64,000 nucleotides of DNA from Sphingobacterium sp. CZ-UAM (GTDB lineage Bacteria; Bacteroidota; Bacteroidia; Sphingobacteriales; Sphingobacteriaceae). Location: assembly GCF_002000245.1 (NCBI RefSeq), contig NZ_MTCM01000006.1:124001-188000 (forward strand). The letters run 5' to 3'. A model generated the notes under the pieces. It searched no databases. It was not told where the DNA came from and saw only the letters and a list, made by a program, of their open reading frames with translations. A program made the position numbers and the translations under genes. Of this stretch, positions 53,041-62,139 are shown piece by piece; within the stretch, counting starts at the first letter, position 1; the number at the start of each line of letters is the position of its first letter.

Positions 53041-53823
53041 ATGACTATACTCGATAAAATCATTGAACGAAAAAGAATAGAGGTAGAAAAATCCAAAGCG
53101 CAGGTTTCTGCCGAAGAACTGTTGAACTACCCCTATTTCAGTGTAGCCTGTCTTTCATTACGGGAATCTATATTAGATCGCGAAAAAACAGGGATTATTG
53201 CTGAATATAAACGCGCATCACCCTCAAAAGGCGATATCAACAGTACGGCAAAAGTCGAAGATGTCGTCAAAGCCTATGAAGAAGCTGGTGCCTCGGCAGT
53301 ATCTGTGCTGACAGATGGCGAGTTTTTCAAGGGCAATCTTGAAGATCTTTCAAAAGCAAGGGAGACAATTAACATTCCTATATTGCGCAAGGAATTCATT
53401 GTCGACAAGTATCAGATTACCGAAGCCAAGGCTTATGGTGCCGATGTCATCCTTTTAATAGCGGCCTGCCTCAAAAAGGAAGAAGTTCAGGAATTTGCCG
53501 CTTATGCACATCAGATCGGACTCAATGTGTTGCTTGAAGTACACAATGAGCAGGAACTGCTGGACAATCTTTTCGATGATATTGATGCCATTGGTGTCAA
53601 CAATAGGAACCTAAAGGATTTCACCGTCGATCTACAACATTCGTATGATCTTTTGGATAAGATTCCATCCGAATACATCAAAGTATCCGAAAGTGGCATT
53701 TCTGATCCCAAGACAATTAAAGCATTGAAAAAGGCTGGTTTCCAAAGTTTTCTGATCGGTGAAAATTTTATGAAAACCACAGACCCAGGGAAAGCAATCA
53801 AAGATTTTGTAAAAGAAATTTGA
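53041..53823 (+). CDS. trpC: Indole-3-glycerol-phosphate synthase
   Basis: The 260-residue TIM-barrel enzyme makes indole-3-glycerol phosphate from the ribulose phosphate intermediate. Motifs IIAEYKRASPSKGDI, VLTDGEFFKG, ILRKEFIVDKYQI and GVNNRNLKDF, then SESGI, are intact. It lies 142 bases after trpG. trpD, the anthranilate phosphoribosyltransferase that usually lies between, and trpF, trpB and trpA are not in the window. Confidence 0.96.
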   Translation: MTILDKIIERKRIEVEKSKAQVSAEELLNYPYFSVACLSLRESILDREKTGIIAEYKRASPSKGDINSTAKVEDVVKAYEEAGASAVSVLTDGEFFKGNLEDLSKARETINIPILRKEFIVDKYQITEAKAYGADVILLIAACLKKEEVQEFAAYAHQIGLNVLLEVHNEQELLDNLFDDIDAIGVNNRNLKDFTVDLQHSYDLLDKIPSEYIKVSESGISDPKTIKALKKAGFQSFLIGENFMKTTDPGKAIKDFVKEI

Positions 53824-54006
53824 TTTTATTCAAAAACAAATCTGGATAAAAGTGTCCTTGATGACTATATACTAAAATGGCATTTTGAAAAAACCTTCAT
53901 GACCAGATGCGCGACCAGCGATGAAAATCAACTGAAGGTTCTTTCTGACCAACAGAAAACAGGCACTTTCAGAAGAAAGAGGCTATGCATAAATAAGGCC
54001 TTCTCT
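53824..54006. other. Intergenic region after trpC
   Basis: A region without genes. It has a distant pair AACCTTCA (53892-53899) and TGAAGGTT (53933-53940) that could form a hairpin with a 33-base loop. No trpD or trpF remnant is readable. Confidence 0.4.
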
Positions 54007-54042
54007 GCAAATATACCTTCAATACCGCGAAGGTATATTTGC
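54007..54042 (+). terminator. Terminator downstream of trpC
   Basis: GCAAATATACCTTC pairs perfectly with GAAGGTATATTTGC and is followed by TTTTAT. It lies 183 bases after trpC and ends the trp unit. Confidence 0.75.
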
Positions 54043-54193
54043 TTTTATAGGAAAATCCAATCCTGACAACAGCCCAGCCCTATCACTACCGTTTCGGTGG
54101 TCAGCGGAATACAACAGCGCTACGCATTCTGAATAAAAAAACCGACGCTAAACTCATGACAGTTAACTAACTTTATACTAATCCCAAATTTTG

Positions 54194-54201
54194 TACCTTT
54201 G
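54194..54201 (+). promoter_or_regulatory. Candidate -7 box of dusB
   Basis: TACCTTTG matches TAnnTTTG and lies 16 bases ahead of the chosen ATG. No TTTG at ideal spacing is seen. Confidence 0.45.
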
Positions 54202-54217
54202 TAAAAAATTTTTGAAG

Positions 54218-55213
54218 ATGTCGGTCAAGATTGGTGAAAACATTGATTTGGGTGAATTCCCTTTGTTACTAGCTCCGATGGAGGATGTGAGTGATCCACC
54301 ATTTCGCTATGTATGCAAACAGAATGGTGTTGATTTAATGTATACTGAATTTATTTCTTCCGAAGGGCTGATTCGTGATGCTGCTAAATCTGTTCAGAAA
54401 CTTGATATTTTTGAATATGAGCGGCCGATCGGTATTCAGATATTTGGTGGAGATATCGAAAGTATGCGGCAATCAGCTGAAATCTGTACAAAAGCAAATC
54501 CAAATCTCATCGATATCAATTACGGTTGCCCGGTTAAGAAAGTGGTCTGTAAGGGCGCTGGCTCATCCCTATTGCAAGATATCGATAAGATGGTTGCAAT
54601 GACCAAAGCTGTTGTTGAGGCGACCCATCTCCCGGTGACAGTAAAAACACGGCTAGGCTGGGATGATAATACGAAAAATGTATACGAAGTAGCTGAACGC
54701 TTGCAAGACGTCGGCATCAAAGCATTAGCGATACATGGGCGTACGCGCGCGCAATTATATAAAGGTCAAGCGGACTGGTCGATGATCCGTGATATCAAAC
54801 GTAATCCGCGCATTCAGATTCCAATTTTTGGTAACGGTGATGTGGATTCAGTCGAAAAAGCAGCGGCCTGGAGACAGGAATACGAAGTGGATGGCATTAT
54901 GATCGGCCGTGCAGCTATTGGTTACCCTTGGATCTTTAGAGAGATCAAGCATTTCTTCCATACAGGTGAACGCCTGGAGGGACCTACAATTGCTGAACGG
55001 GTTGATGTATGTAGAACACACTTAAATAAATCCATTGAGTGGAAAGGCGATAAATTGGGAATTTTTGAAATGCGGAGACATTACGCAAATTATTTCAAAG
55101 GAATTCCAAATTTTAAAGAGTCCAGAATGAAACTCGTCAGCTTACAGACGCAGGATGAAATTTTGGATGTACTCCATGATATAGAACATAACTTCGAAAC
55201 TGAATTATTTTAA
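54218..55213 (+). CDS. dusB: tRNA-dihydrouridine synthase
   Basis: The 331-residue flavoenzyme reduces uridine to dihydrouridine in tRNA D-loops. It is started at the ATG at 54218 (MSVKIGENIDLGEFPLLLAPM); an in-frame start at 54191 would overlap the -7 box. The catalytic Cys is C104 in NYGCPVKKV, and the FMN-binding barrel has IFGNGDV and MIGRAAIGYPWIF. It is a lone gene between the trp unit and a terminator. Confidence 0.95.
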   Translation: MSVKIGENIDLGEFPLLLAPMEDVSDPPFRYVCKQNGVDLMYTEFISSEGLIRDAAKSVQKLDIFEYERPIGIQIFGGDIESMRQSAEICTKANPNLIDINYGCPVKKVVCKGAGSSLLQDIDKMVAMTKAVVEATHLPVTVKTRLGWDDNTKNVYEVAERLQDVGIKALAIHGRTRAQLYKGQADWSMIRDIKRNPRIQIPIFGNGDVDSVEKAAAWRQEYEVDGIMIGRAAIGYPWIFREIKHFFHTGERLEGPTIAERVDVCRTHLNKSIEWKGDKLGIFEMRRHYANYFKGIPNFKESRMKLVSLQTQDEILDVLHDIEHNFETELF

Positions 55214-55226
55214 GATTTTCAAAATT

Positions 55227-55264
55227 AAAAAAAGGCGATAACTTAATTAGTTATCGCCTTTTTT
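55227..55264. terminator. Bidirectional terminator between dusB and the flippase gene
   Basis: AAGGCGATAACT and AGTTATCGCCTT form a long stem flanked by A and T runs, so it can end dusB rightward and the flippase operon leftward. Confidence 0.93.
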
Positions 55265-55282
55265 ATGCTTTTAGTAAGCCTG

Positions 55283-56785
55283 CTAGTTTCTCCTTATTAA
55301 CTTCATAAGCTCCTTCTTTTCAAGAAAAAAAGTAACACCAAGCAAGGTCAGAAGCATAGCATTTCCGATCCAGATATTACTATGAAAAACCTGAAAGCTC
55401 AACCAGGAAATCAAAAGTCCTACGCCGAGATAGGTAGAAATCTTAATCATCTTATAGGGTATGGGATAATACATCTGGCCCCAATAAAGTGAAAAACCGA
55501 TCATAACCAAATAGACTACGGTTGTTGATAAAACCGCACCAACATAGGAATAAGTGGGGATAAGCCACACATTGAGCAATATGGTGATTAAAGCCCCTAT
55601 TCCTGAAATATAAAGCGCATAACGCGTCTGATCAGTTAACTTATACCAAATTGATAGATTCATATATATACCAAGAAGTACATAATTGAAAAGGAGGATC
55701 GGAACAATTTTAAGTCCTGTCCAATATATTGCGATCTCTTTTTCATTGCCCTTGATAAAATATTTTAGCCAATCCAGATTAACGGTCAATCCAACCATTG
55801 CAATTACCATCAAAATAACAAAATACTCCATGATTAATGCATAGGTTTTCGACGCATTTTGGTTCTTCGAATAGGAAAAGAAGAACGGTTCAGCTCCCAA
55901 TCTAAAAGCCGTAACAAATAAGCTAAGGAATACAGCTAATTTAGCAACCGCACCATATATGCCAAGATCCCGAATTCCTACTTCACCAGGAAGCAGCTTA
56001 GGGAAAAACATCTTGTCTAAATTCTCATTAATGATAAATGAAATATTGGCTATTAATATAGGGAAGCTATACTTCAGCATTTGATTCATTAATTTCCGGT
56101 CTAATTTCAAGCGAAATGTCATCAATTCAGGCAACAGCAAAATCAATGTAACCACACTGGCAAACAGGTTTGAAATAAAAACATAACCTATCCAACCTTC
56201 TTTAAACCATGTTCCGGCAAAATCCGCCCAAAAGCTGTACTGATGCACCCAATCAGGCAAGAAATAAATAAAAAACAGGTTTGAAATCACGGTAATACCA
56301 ATATTGACGAATTTCAATGCACTGTATTTATACGGCCTACCCTCCGCACGCAGCTTTGTAAACGGCACAACTGCCAGCGCATCCGCAACAAGGATAAAAG
56401 CAAAATACTTGATGTACTGTTCATATAAATCCACATCAGCACCATCAGCAAACCATGCCGCAATAGGCCGTGTAAACACAAAAACAGATAACAGTAGAAT
56501 GCCTGAGCTAACTAAAGTAACAAAGAAACTGTTATTGTAAACCTTATTCTTATCTTGTGGTTCGACTTTTTGCAGATAGCGAAAATAGGTCGTTTCCATA
56601 CCAAATGCCAATACAGCATTCAACATAGACATCCAAGCATAAAAATTAGAATAGATACCATAGACCGCCGCATCTTTAAATTTGCGGAGATAAAGAGGCG
56701 TCATCAAAAACCCTATCATCCGCGAAACAATAGTAGTTACGCCATAGATGACGGTATCACTGAGAAATTTCTTAATTGCTGACAC
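55283..56785 (-). CDS. Polysaccharide/oligosaccharide flippase (Wzx/MATE-like)
   Basis: The 500-residue polytopic membrane protein has about 14 hydrophobic segments, opening with FLSDTVIYGVTTIVSRMIGFLMTPLYLR. This belongs to the MVF/MATE superfamily of lipid-linked sugar flippases. It would flip a lipid-linked saccharide across the inner membrane for an exopolysaccharide, O-antigen or lipid carrier. No glycosyltransferases lie next to it, so the substrate is unknown. It follows acylphosphatase by 6 bases, and the two should be cotranscribed. Confidence 0.88.
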   Translation of the reverse strand: MSAIKKFLSDTVIYGVTTIVSRMIGFLMTPLYLRKFKDAAVYGIYSNFYAWMSMLNAVLAFGMETTYFRYLQKVEPQDKNKVYNNSFFVTLVSSGILLLSVFVFTRPIAAWFADGADVDLYEQYIKYFAFILVADALAVVPFTKLRAEGRPYKYSALKFVNIGITVISNLFFIYFLPDWVHQYSFWADFAGTWFKEGWIGYVFISNLFASVVTLILLLPELMTFRLKLDRKLMNQMLKYSFPILIANISFIINENLDKMFFPKLLPGEVGIRDLGIYGAVAKLAVFLSLFVTAFRLGAEPFFFSYSKNQNASKTYALIMEYFVILMVIAMVGLTVNLDWLKYFIKGNEKEIAIYWTGLKIVPILLFNYVLLGIYMNLSIWYKLTDQTRYALYISGIGALITILLNVWLIPTYSYVGAVLSTTVVYLVMIGFSLYWGQMYYPIPYKMIKISTYLGVGLLISWLSFQVFHSNIWIGNAMLLTLLGVTFFLEKKELMKLIRRN

Positions 56786-56791
56786 TAGGCT

Positions 56792-57073
56792 TTAGGATTG
56801 AACTCTTTTAATCACTTCAAAATTAGAAAAGCCTTTCAGTTCGCCTTCCTTAACTTCAACAGCTTCAACATTTGCATCCTCCGGACCTTCCTGGCAGAAG
56901 TCCAACAATGAATCAAGTGCAAAATCATCACCCTCCGCCTCGATATAGACAGATCCATCCTTTTGATTGAGTACAAAGCCTTTTACACCAACCTGATCTG
57001 CAACGGCTTTGGCCGTCAACCGAAAAAAGACTCCCTGTACTTTACCCTTTATTGAAATATTCAAATGTTTCAT
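56792..57073 (-). CDS. acyP: Acylphosphatase
   Basis: The 93-residue enzyme hydrolyses acylphosphates. Active-site Arg18 (GVFFRL) and Asn36 (FVLNQKDGSV) are present and length is typical. It lies between an amidohydrolase and a flippase gene, a neighbourhood that does not explain its role. Confidence 0.95.
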   Translation of the reverse strand: MKHLNISIKGKVQGVFFRLTAKAVADQVGVKGFVLNQKDGSVYIEAEGDDFALDSLLDFCQEGPEDANVEAVEVKEGELKGFSNFEVIKRVQS

Positions 57074-57110
57074 AAGAGCAAAAGTACAGAAGTTTTTGTG
57101 GAATTAAATA

Positions 57111-58286
57111 CTATGCTAAGCGTTTGGTTTTAACTTTATCTGTCAAACGCATGTGTTCCATACCTTGGAGAAGCACAATGCCCGGCTTTTTGCCTACTTC
57201 CAGCGATCCATACTCGTCCTGGATGTTCAATGCAATAGCCCCATTGATCGTCGCCCATTGAATAGTTTGCAGAAAGTCCAAATCCTCGAAATGTTCATGC
57301 AACACCTTCAATTCCTCCAATACCGAAAGTGTGTCATTCGATGCTAAACTGTCTGTTCCAATCACCAGCGGCTGCCCTGCGTTTATAAAATTGTGAATCT
57401 TTGGTAAAGCTCCTTCGATATATAAATTTGCTTTTGGACACAAACACCACACAACATCCCGATCCATACGCTCCACAAAATCCAAATCTTTTAGTGATGT
57501 ATACGTATTATGAACTAACAACAACTTATTCGGATAAGGTAGATAAGGCAAATAAGACTGTATGGAATTCCGGGCTTGCGCTTTAATGGAATCCGCACTT
57601 TTACCAATGCTTTTATAAAAATCCAAAAATTCACCCGTTTTGTATCTAAATAACTTATTCTCCTCGTCACTCTCCTGGTTATGGATACTTATAATATTGG
57701 TCTCTGCTACTGCTTTTTTGAATTTCTTGAAGAGCGCTTTTGAACAGGAATAGGGTGCATGTGGCGTAATAGATACATGACCATTCCTGAATTCCTGAGT
57801 CAACGATTTAGCCTCCTTTAATTTAAAATCAGCTTCTTCAGGCTCAACACCAATGACCTCCACAAATGTATGATAAAGTATTTGCGATGCTTCTTTCAGG
57901 GTAGAAGAATTATCAGTATTTGCATGGTCACCTACCGCAACAATACCATTTTCATACATCTCCCTATCTGCTTTTGCCATCGCGTCATCCATTTTCTTCA
58001 TGGAAGCATTACGTGATGTCATTACTTGACTCAGGAAGTTTGGTAGCCCGGTACCTCTCGGTACTACGCCTTTCATATGTGACAATTCAAGATGACAATG
58101 GGCATTGATAAAACCTGGAATAATTACGCCCTCATACCTTTCGATTTTGGCTTTTTCAGTCAAAGTAAATGACGCTGGGTCATAAATACCCTGGATTGTA
58201 CCCTCCTCATCTACCGCAACAATACCATCTTTTATAGGCATCGAAGTAATCGGTAGAATATAATTTGCGCTTAAATATTTTAACAT
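57111..58286 (-). CDS. Amidohydrolase (cytosine deaminase/chlorohydrolase-like)
   Basis: The 391-residue metal-dependent hydrolase has the barrel with HxH metal site in INAHCHLELSHMKG, a second His in the HAPYSCS region, and GTDSLASND. It is of the subgroup that includes nucleoside/base deaminases and TrzA-like enzymes. The substrate could be a purine/pyrimidine derivative or a menaquinone intermediate (aminodeoxyfutalosine deaminase is one relative), but sequence alone does not say. It leads a three-gene minus-strand run with acyP and the flippase. Confidence 0.85.
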   Translation of the reverse strand: MLKYLSANYILPITSMPIKDGIVAVDEEGTIQGIYDPASFTLTEKAKIERYEGVIIPGFINAHCHLELSHMKGVVPRGTGLPNFLSQVMTSRNASMKKMDDAMAKADREMYENGIVAVGDHANTDNSSTLKEASQILYHTFVEVIGVEPEEADFKLKEAKSLTQEFRNGHVSITPHAPYSCSKALFKKFKKAVAETNIISIHNQESDEENKLFRYKTGEFLDFYKSIGKSADSIKAQARNSIQSYLPYLPYPNKLLLVHNTYTSLKDLDFVERMDRDVVWCLCPKANLYIEGALPKIHNFINAGQPLVIGTDSLASNDTLSVLEELKVLHEHFEDLDFLQTIQWATINGAIALNIQDEYGSLEVGKKPGIVLLQGMEHMRLTDKVKTKRLA

Positions 58287-58526
58287 TTTATCTCCTCACT
58301 CTCAAATTAGTAATTAAAAATTTTTGACCGATATGAATACATACTAACAGTAGAAAATTCTTTGGCAAGGTACCTAAAAAGAACAATAAATACCAAAAAC
58401 AAGCCTAAACGTAAAACTTTAAACCATGAAGAAATTTTAACAGATTTTTAACAAGAATGGCTTTTTGTCAAAAAACAGGCTATGCTATACCATTCCAATT
58501 TTAATTTATATATTCGCACCGTCGAA

Positions 58527-58631
58527 TAGGGGTGCCTTGTTTTGTCAGAAACACAAATAAAGGCTGAGATTATACCCAACAGATTAAATTCTGTGCACCT
58601 GATCCAGGTAATGCTGGCGGAGGGAGAGGTT
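58527..58631 (+). ncRNA. TPP riboswitch (THI element)
   Basis: The core is clear: GGGGTGCC, GGCTGAGAttATACCC, then ACCTGATCCAGGTAATGCTGGCGGAGGGA. The class binds thiamine diphosphate and turns off downstream expression. It lies 66 bases before the TonB receptor start. Confidence 0.95.
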
Positions 58632-58697
58632 AGTTAAATAGAACGATCGTAGTGACCCCTTTCTATGATTTGTTTAACTTAAACAAAATACATCAAC

Positions 58698-61133
58698 ATG
58701 ATCAAATTTTTGATTTGTAGCGCTTTAGCTACCACTTTATGTCAAATTGTTGTTGCTCAGCACAATTTGACGATTAAGACTGTAGACAAGAGCACACTAA
58801 GGCCCCTACAAAATGCATCCCTATCCATCGATGGACAGACTTCTTTTACAGCCAAATCCGACAAAGAAGGCCTGATCAAACTATATAATATCGAAAAAGG
58901 AAAGCACACTATTCAAGTTTCATTTGTAGGATATCAGACCCTGACCCAAAACCTGAACGTCGATCGCGATCTGGTCTTAACGCTTCAACTGAATCCGAAA
59001 ACAATTCGTACCGAAGAAGTACTTGTCGTATCTACGAGAGCTAAGAAGAACGCTCCAACGACATTTAAGAATATCTCAAAAGAAGAGATTTCACGGAATA
59101 ATCTGGGGCAGGATATCCCCTACCTCTTGAATCAGACACCTTCTGTCCAGGTAAACTCCGATGCAGGAGCTGGTATAGGCTATACAAATATGACAATCCG
59201 GGGTTCGGATAATCAACGTATCAATGTGACCTTAAACGGTATTCCACTAAATGATGCTGAAAGCATGGGCTCATTCTTCGTGAATTTGCCTGATTTCGCC
59301 TCTTCAACAGAAAGCATCCAGGTACAGCGAGGTATCGGAACTTCGACAAACGGGGCGGGTTCGTTCGGCGCTTCGCTGAATATTCAGTCCAATACTTTAG
59401 CCGAACAACCCTATGCTGAACTTAACAATTCCTTTGGCTCTTACAGCACATGGAAAAATACGGTAAAGCTCGGGACTGGTTTGATCAACGACAAATTTGC
59501 TTTCAATGCACGGTTATCTAGAATCAGCAGTAATGGGTATATTGAAAGAGGCTCCTCAGATCTACAATCCTTTTATATCGATGGCGGCTACTATGGCAAG
59601 AAACATATTCTAAAAGGGATCGTATTCTGGGGAAAAGAAAAAACATATCAGGCCTGGAACGGGGTGCCAGAACCATTGATTACTGGTGACAGATCCCGTA
59701 TGGACGACTATGCGGATTATGGACTTGAAATAGCGGGAAAAGAAAAAGAGCGTTTTATGAATGCCGGAAGAAACTATAATCTATATAACTATAAAAACCA
59801 AACGGACAACTATACCCAGAAGCATCATCAGATTCACTACACCAATATCCTCAGTGATAAGCTCACACTGAATACGGCCCTACATTACACGAGAGGCTAT
59901 GGCTACTATGAAGAGTTTAGACAAGCTGACAAACTCAGCAAATATGGGCTTCCAGATGTTATTATAGGTAAAGATACCATTAAAAAAACAGATCTAATCC
60001 GCAGAAGATGGTTAGATAATTATTTCTACGGCATGACCTACGCCTTGAATTACAAACCTAACGATCAACTTGAAATTATATGGGGGGGTGCTTACAACCA
60101 ATATAAAGGTAAACATTATGGAGAAGTAATCTGGGCTCAATATGCTTCGACAGGATTTATAGATGACAAATATTACTTTGGAAAATCGCAGAAAAACGAC
60201 TTTAGCAATTTTCTAAAAGTGAATTACAAATTGGATAAATGGATCCTAATGGCGGATGTACAGTACAGAAATGTAGACTACAAGATGTACGGCGACGATG
60301 ATAAGGTTAAAAACTATAACTACCACCCAAAATTTAATTTTTTAAATCCCAAAGCCGGGGCAACCTATCTGTTAAATGACCATGCCAATATCTATGCTTC
60401 ATACGCTTTTGCGCAAAAAGAACCCGTCCGCAAGGATTTCATTGAGAAAAACAGCAAGCTTCCAGATCCAACTCCAGAAAAAATGCAGGACATTGAAGTC
60501 GGATATAGATTCAGCAATACCAAATTCAATATTGGATTGAATGGATATGGCATGTTTTATAAAGATCAATTAATTCCAACTGGTGCAATCAGTGATACGG
60601 GCGCCCCTATCCGTCAAAATGTGAAAGATAGCTATCGAATCGGATTGGAATTTGATGGAGCGTGGAACATCAATAAACAATTGAACTGGAAGGCTACCGC
60701 TACTGTCAGCCAAAACAAGATTAAAAATTTTGAGGAAGTCATCGGCGACCTCATAATTACTTACCCAAAGACCGATATCGCCCTGTCTCCAAATACAATT
60801 ATATCCAGCAACTTCTCCTATAGTCCTATTGAACCACTGACATTCTCATTGCTATCAAAATATGTAGGAAGACAATATCTTGATAATTCATCCGCAAAAG
60901 AAAGGAGCATCTCTTCCTATTTTGTCAACAATTTGTTAGCAAACTATAGTTTTACGGCTTTAGGCATCAAAAACATCAGTGCGACTTTACAGGTCAACAA
61001 CATACTCAACGAAAAGTACGAAACGAATGGTTACACCTTTGGCTGGATGGAAGGCGATACCAGAAAATATTATAATTTCTACTTCCCACAGGCGCCTACC
61101 AACTTTATGTTGGGCCTAAACATGAAATTTTAA
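58698..61133 (+). CDS. TonB-dependent receptor, probably thiamine uptake
   Basis: The 811-residue outer-membrane protein has a signal peptide, an N-terminal carboxypeptidase-D-like beta domain (about 24-105, TVDKSTLRPLQNASLSIDG) and a TonB plug (VLVVSTRAKKNAPTTFKNIS, then IRGSDNQRINVTLNGIPLND). The 22-stranded barrel ends in the terminal Phe (LGLNMKF). A TPP riboswitch precedes it, so its ligand is probably thiamine or a thiamine precursor. No inner-membrane thiamine transporter is encoded adjacent. Confidence 0.9.
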   Translation: MIKFLICSALATTLCQIVVAQHNLTIKTVDKSTLRPLQNASLSIDGQTSFTAKSDKEGLIKLYNIEKGKHTIQVSFVGYQTLTQNLNVDRDLVLTLQLNPKTIRTEEVLVVSTRAKKNAPTTFKNISKEEISRNNLGQDIPYLLNQTPSVQVNSDAGAGIGYTNMTIRGSDNQRINVTLNGIPLNDAESMGSFFVNLPDFASSTESIQVQRGIGTSTNGAGSFGASLNIQSNTLAEQPYAELNNSFGSYSTWKNTVKLGTGLINDKFAFNARLSRISSNGYIERGSSDLQSFYIDGGYYGKKHILKGIVFWGKEKTYQAWNGVPEPLITGDRSRMDDYADYGLEIAGKEKERFMNAGRNYNLYNYKNQTDNYTQKHHQIHYTNILSDKLTLNTALHYTRGYGYYEEFRQADKLSKYGLPDVIIGKDTIKKTDLIRRRWLDNYFYGMTYALNYKPNDQLEIIWGGAYNQYKGKHYGEVIWAQYASTGFIDDKYYFGKSQKNDFSNFLKVNYKLDKWILMADVQYRNVDYKMYGDDDKVKNYNYHPKFNFLNPKAGATYLLNDHANIYASYAFAQKEPVRKDFIEKNSKLPDPTPEKMQDIEVGYRFSNTKFNIGLNGYGMFYKDQLIPTGAISDTGAPIRQNVKDSYRIGLEFDGAWNINKQLNWKATATVSQNKIKNFEEVIGDLIITYPKTDIALSPNTIISSNFSYSPIEPLTFSLLSKYVGRQYLDNSSAKERSISSYFVNNLLANYSFTALGIKNISATLQVNNILNEKYETNGYTFGWMEGDTRKYYNFYFPQAPTNFMLGLNMKF

Positions 61134-61155
61134 CAATTAAAGCCCTATATAGAAG

Positions 61156-61188
61156 AAACCTCCTTTGCTGAAATAGCGAAGGAGGTTT
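61156..61188 (+). terminator. Terminator of the TonB receptor
   Basis: AAACCTCCTTTGCT and AGCGAAGGAGGTTT form a long stem (one wobble) followed by TCTATTTT, 22 bases after the stop. Confidence 0.8.
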
Positions 61189-61268
61189 TCTATTTTGGCA
61201 CCAATAAATACGAGATTGGATCTTGTTTGACAATTGGAATTTTTACCTTTGGTTTTATACTTTTCATT

Positions 61269-61727
61269 ATGCGCGCAGTAATACAACGGGTAAAACACGC
61301 TTCCTGTACCGTCGATGAGCAGATCACAGGGCAAATTCAAAAAGGTTTAGTGATCCTATTGGGAGTAGAAGAAGCTGATACAATTGAAGATTTAAAATGG
61401 TTAGGACAAAAATTCGTTAACCTACGTATTTTTGAAGATGAACAGGGATTGATGAATAAATCCATATTGGATATTGGTGGTAATATTTTACTGATTTCAC
61501 AGTTCACCTTATTTGCACAGACAAAAAAAGGGAATCGACCATCATTTATTCGAGCGGCAAAACCGGACAGTGCCAAACCTCTTTATGAGGAAATGGCCAA
61601 ATTGCTTTCCCAACTGATCGGGCAACCCGTTCAGCTTGGAATATTCGGTGCCGATATGAAAATAAATCTCTTGAATGATGGTCCCGTTACCATAATAATG
61701 GACACAAAAGATAAGGACAATTTTTAA
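61269..61727 (+). CDS. dtd: D-aminoacyl-tRNA deacylase
   Basis: The 152-residue enzyme removes D-amino acids from mischarged tRNA. The start at MRAVIQRVKHASCTVD (ATG at 61269) is canonical; an earlier in-frame Met at 61227 is rejected. The SQFTLFA and NDGPVT (cross-subunit GP) motifs are intact. It is followed after 18 bases by the MazG-like gene. Confidence 0.96.
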   Translation: MRAVIQRVKHASCTVDEQITGQIQKGLVILLGVEEADTIEDLKWLGQKFVNLRIFEDEQGLMNKSILDIGGNILLISQFTLFAQTKKGNRPSFIRAAKPDSAKPLYEEMAKLLSQLIGQPVQLGIFGADMKINLLNDGPVTIIMDTKDKDNF

Positions 61728-61745
61728 ACTATTTAATCCAAAAAA

Positions 61746-62072
61746 ATGACAATCAAAGAAGCACAGGAAGTAATTGATAAATGGATCAATACGACAGGGA
61801 TACGATATTTCAACGAATTGACAAATACAGCCATGCTCATGGAAGAAGTCGGTGAAGTCGCCAGGATTATGGCTAGACAATATGGCGAACAGTCGTTCAA
61901 GAAATCAGATAAAGAAGTTAACTTGGCGGATGAAATGGCCGATGTCTTATTTGTTTTAATGTGTCTTGCAAATCAAACGGGCATAGACCTGACTGAAGCA
62001 TTGGAAAAGAATCTTCAAAAGAAATCCATCCGGGACGCGGATCGCCATAAAAACAACGAAAAATTAAAATAA
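61746..62072 (+). CDS. MazG-like nucleotide pyrophosphohydrolase
   Basis: The 108-residue all-helical protein has the EExxE...DExxD metal-binding pattern of the all-alpha NTP pyrophosphatases (MEEVGEVARIM, LADEMADVLFVL). It would hydrolyse nucleoside triphosphates, maybe aberrant ones. It is coupled to dtd, forming a small quality-control pair seen in related genomes. Confidence 0.88.
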   Translation: MTIKEAQEVIDKWINTTGIRYFNELTNTAMLMEEVGEVARIMARQYGEQSFKKSDKEVNLADEMADVLFVLMCLANQTGIDLTEALEKNLQKKSIRDADRHKNNEKLK

Positions 62073-62139
62073 TACCTTTATATTTCATACGTATTCAAGG
62101 GTAAATATCAATCTTAGACATAATTTTACAGCAGATATT

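Noticed and set aside
53892..53940. Paired AACCTTCA/TGAAGGTT segments as an attenuator or RNA gene
   Set aside because: Only eight bases pair across a 33-base loop and no reading frame or promoter supports a functional RNA.
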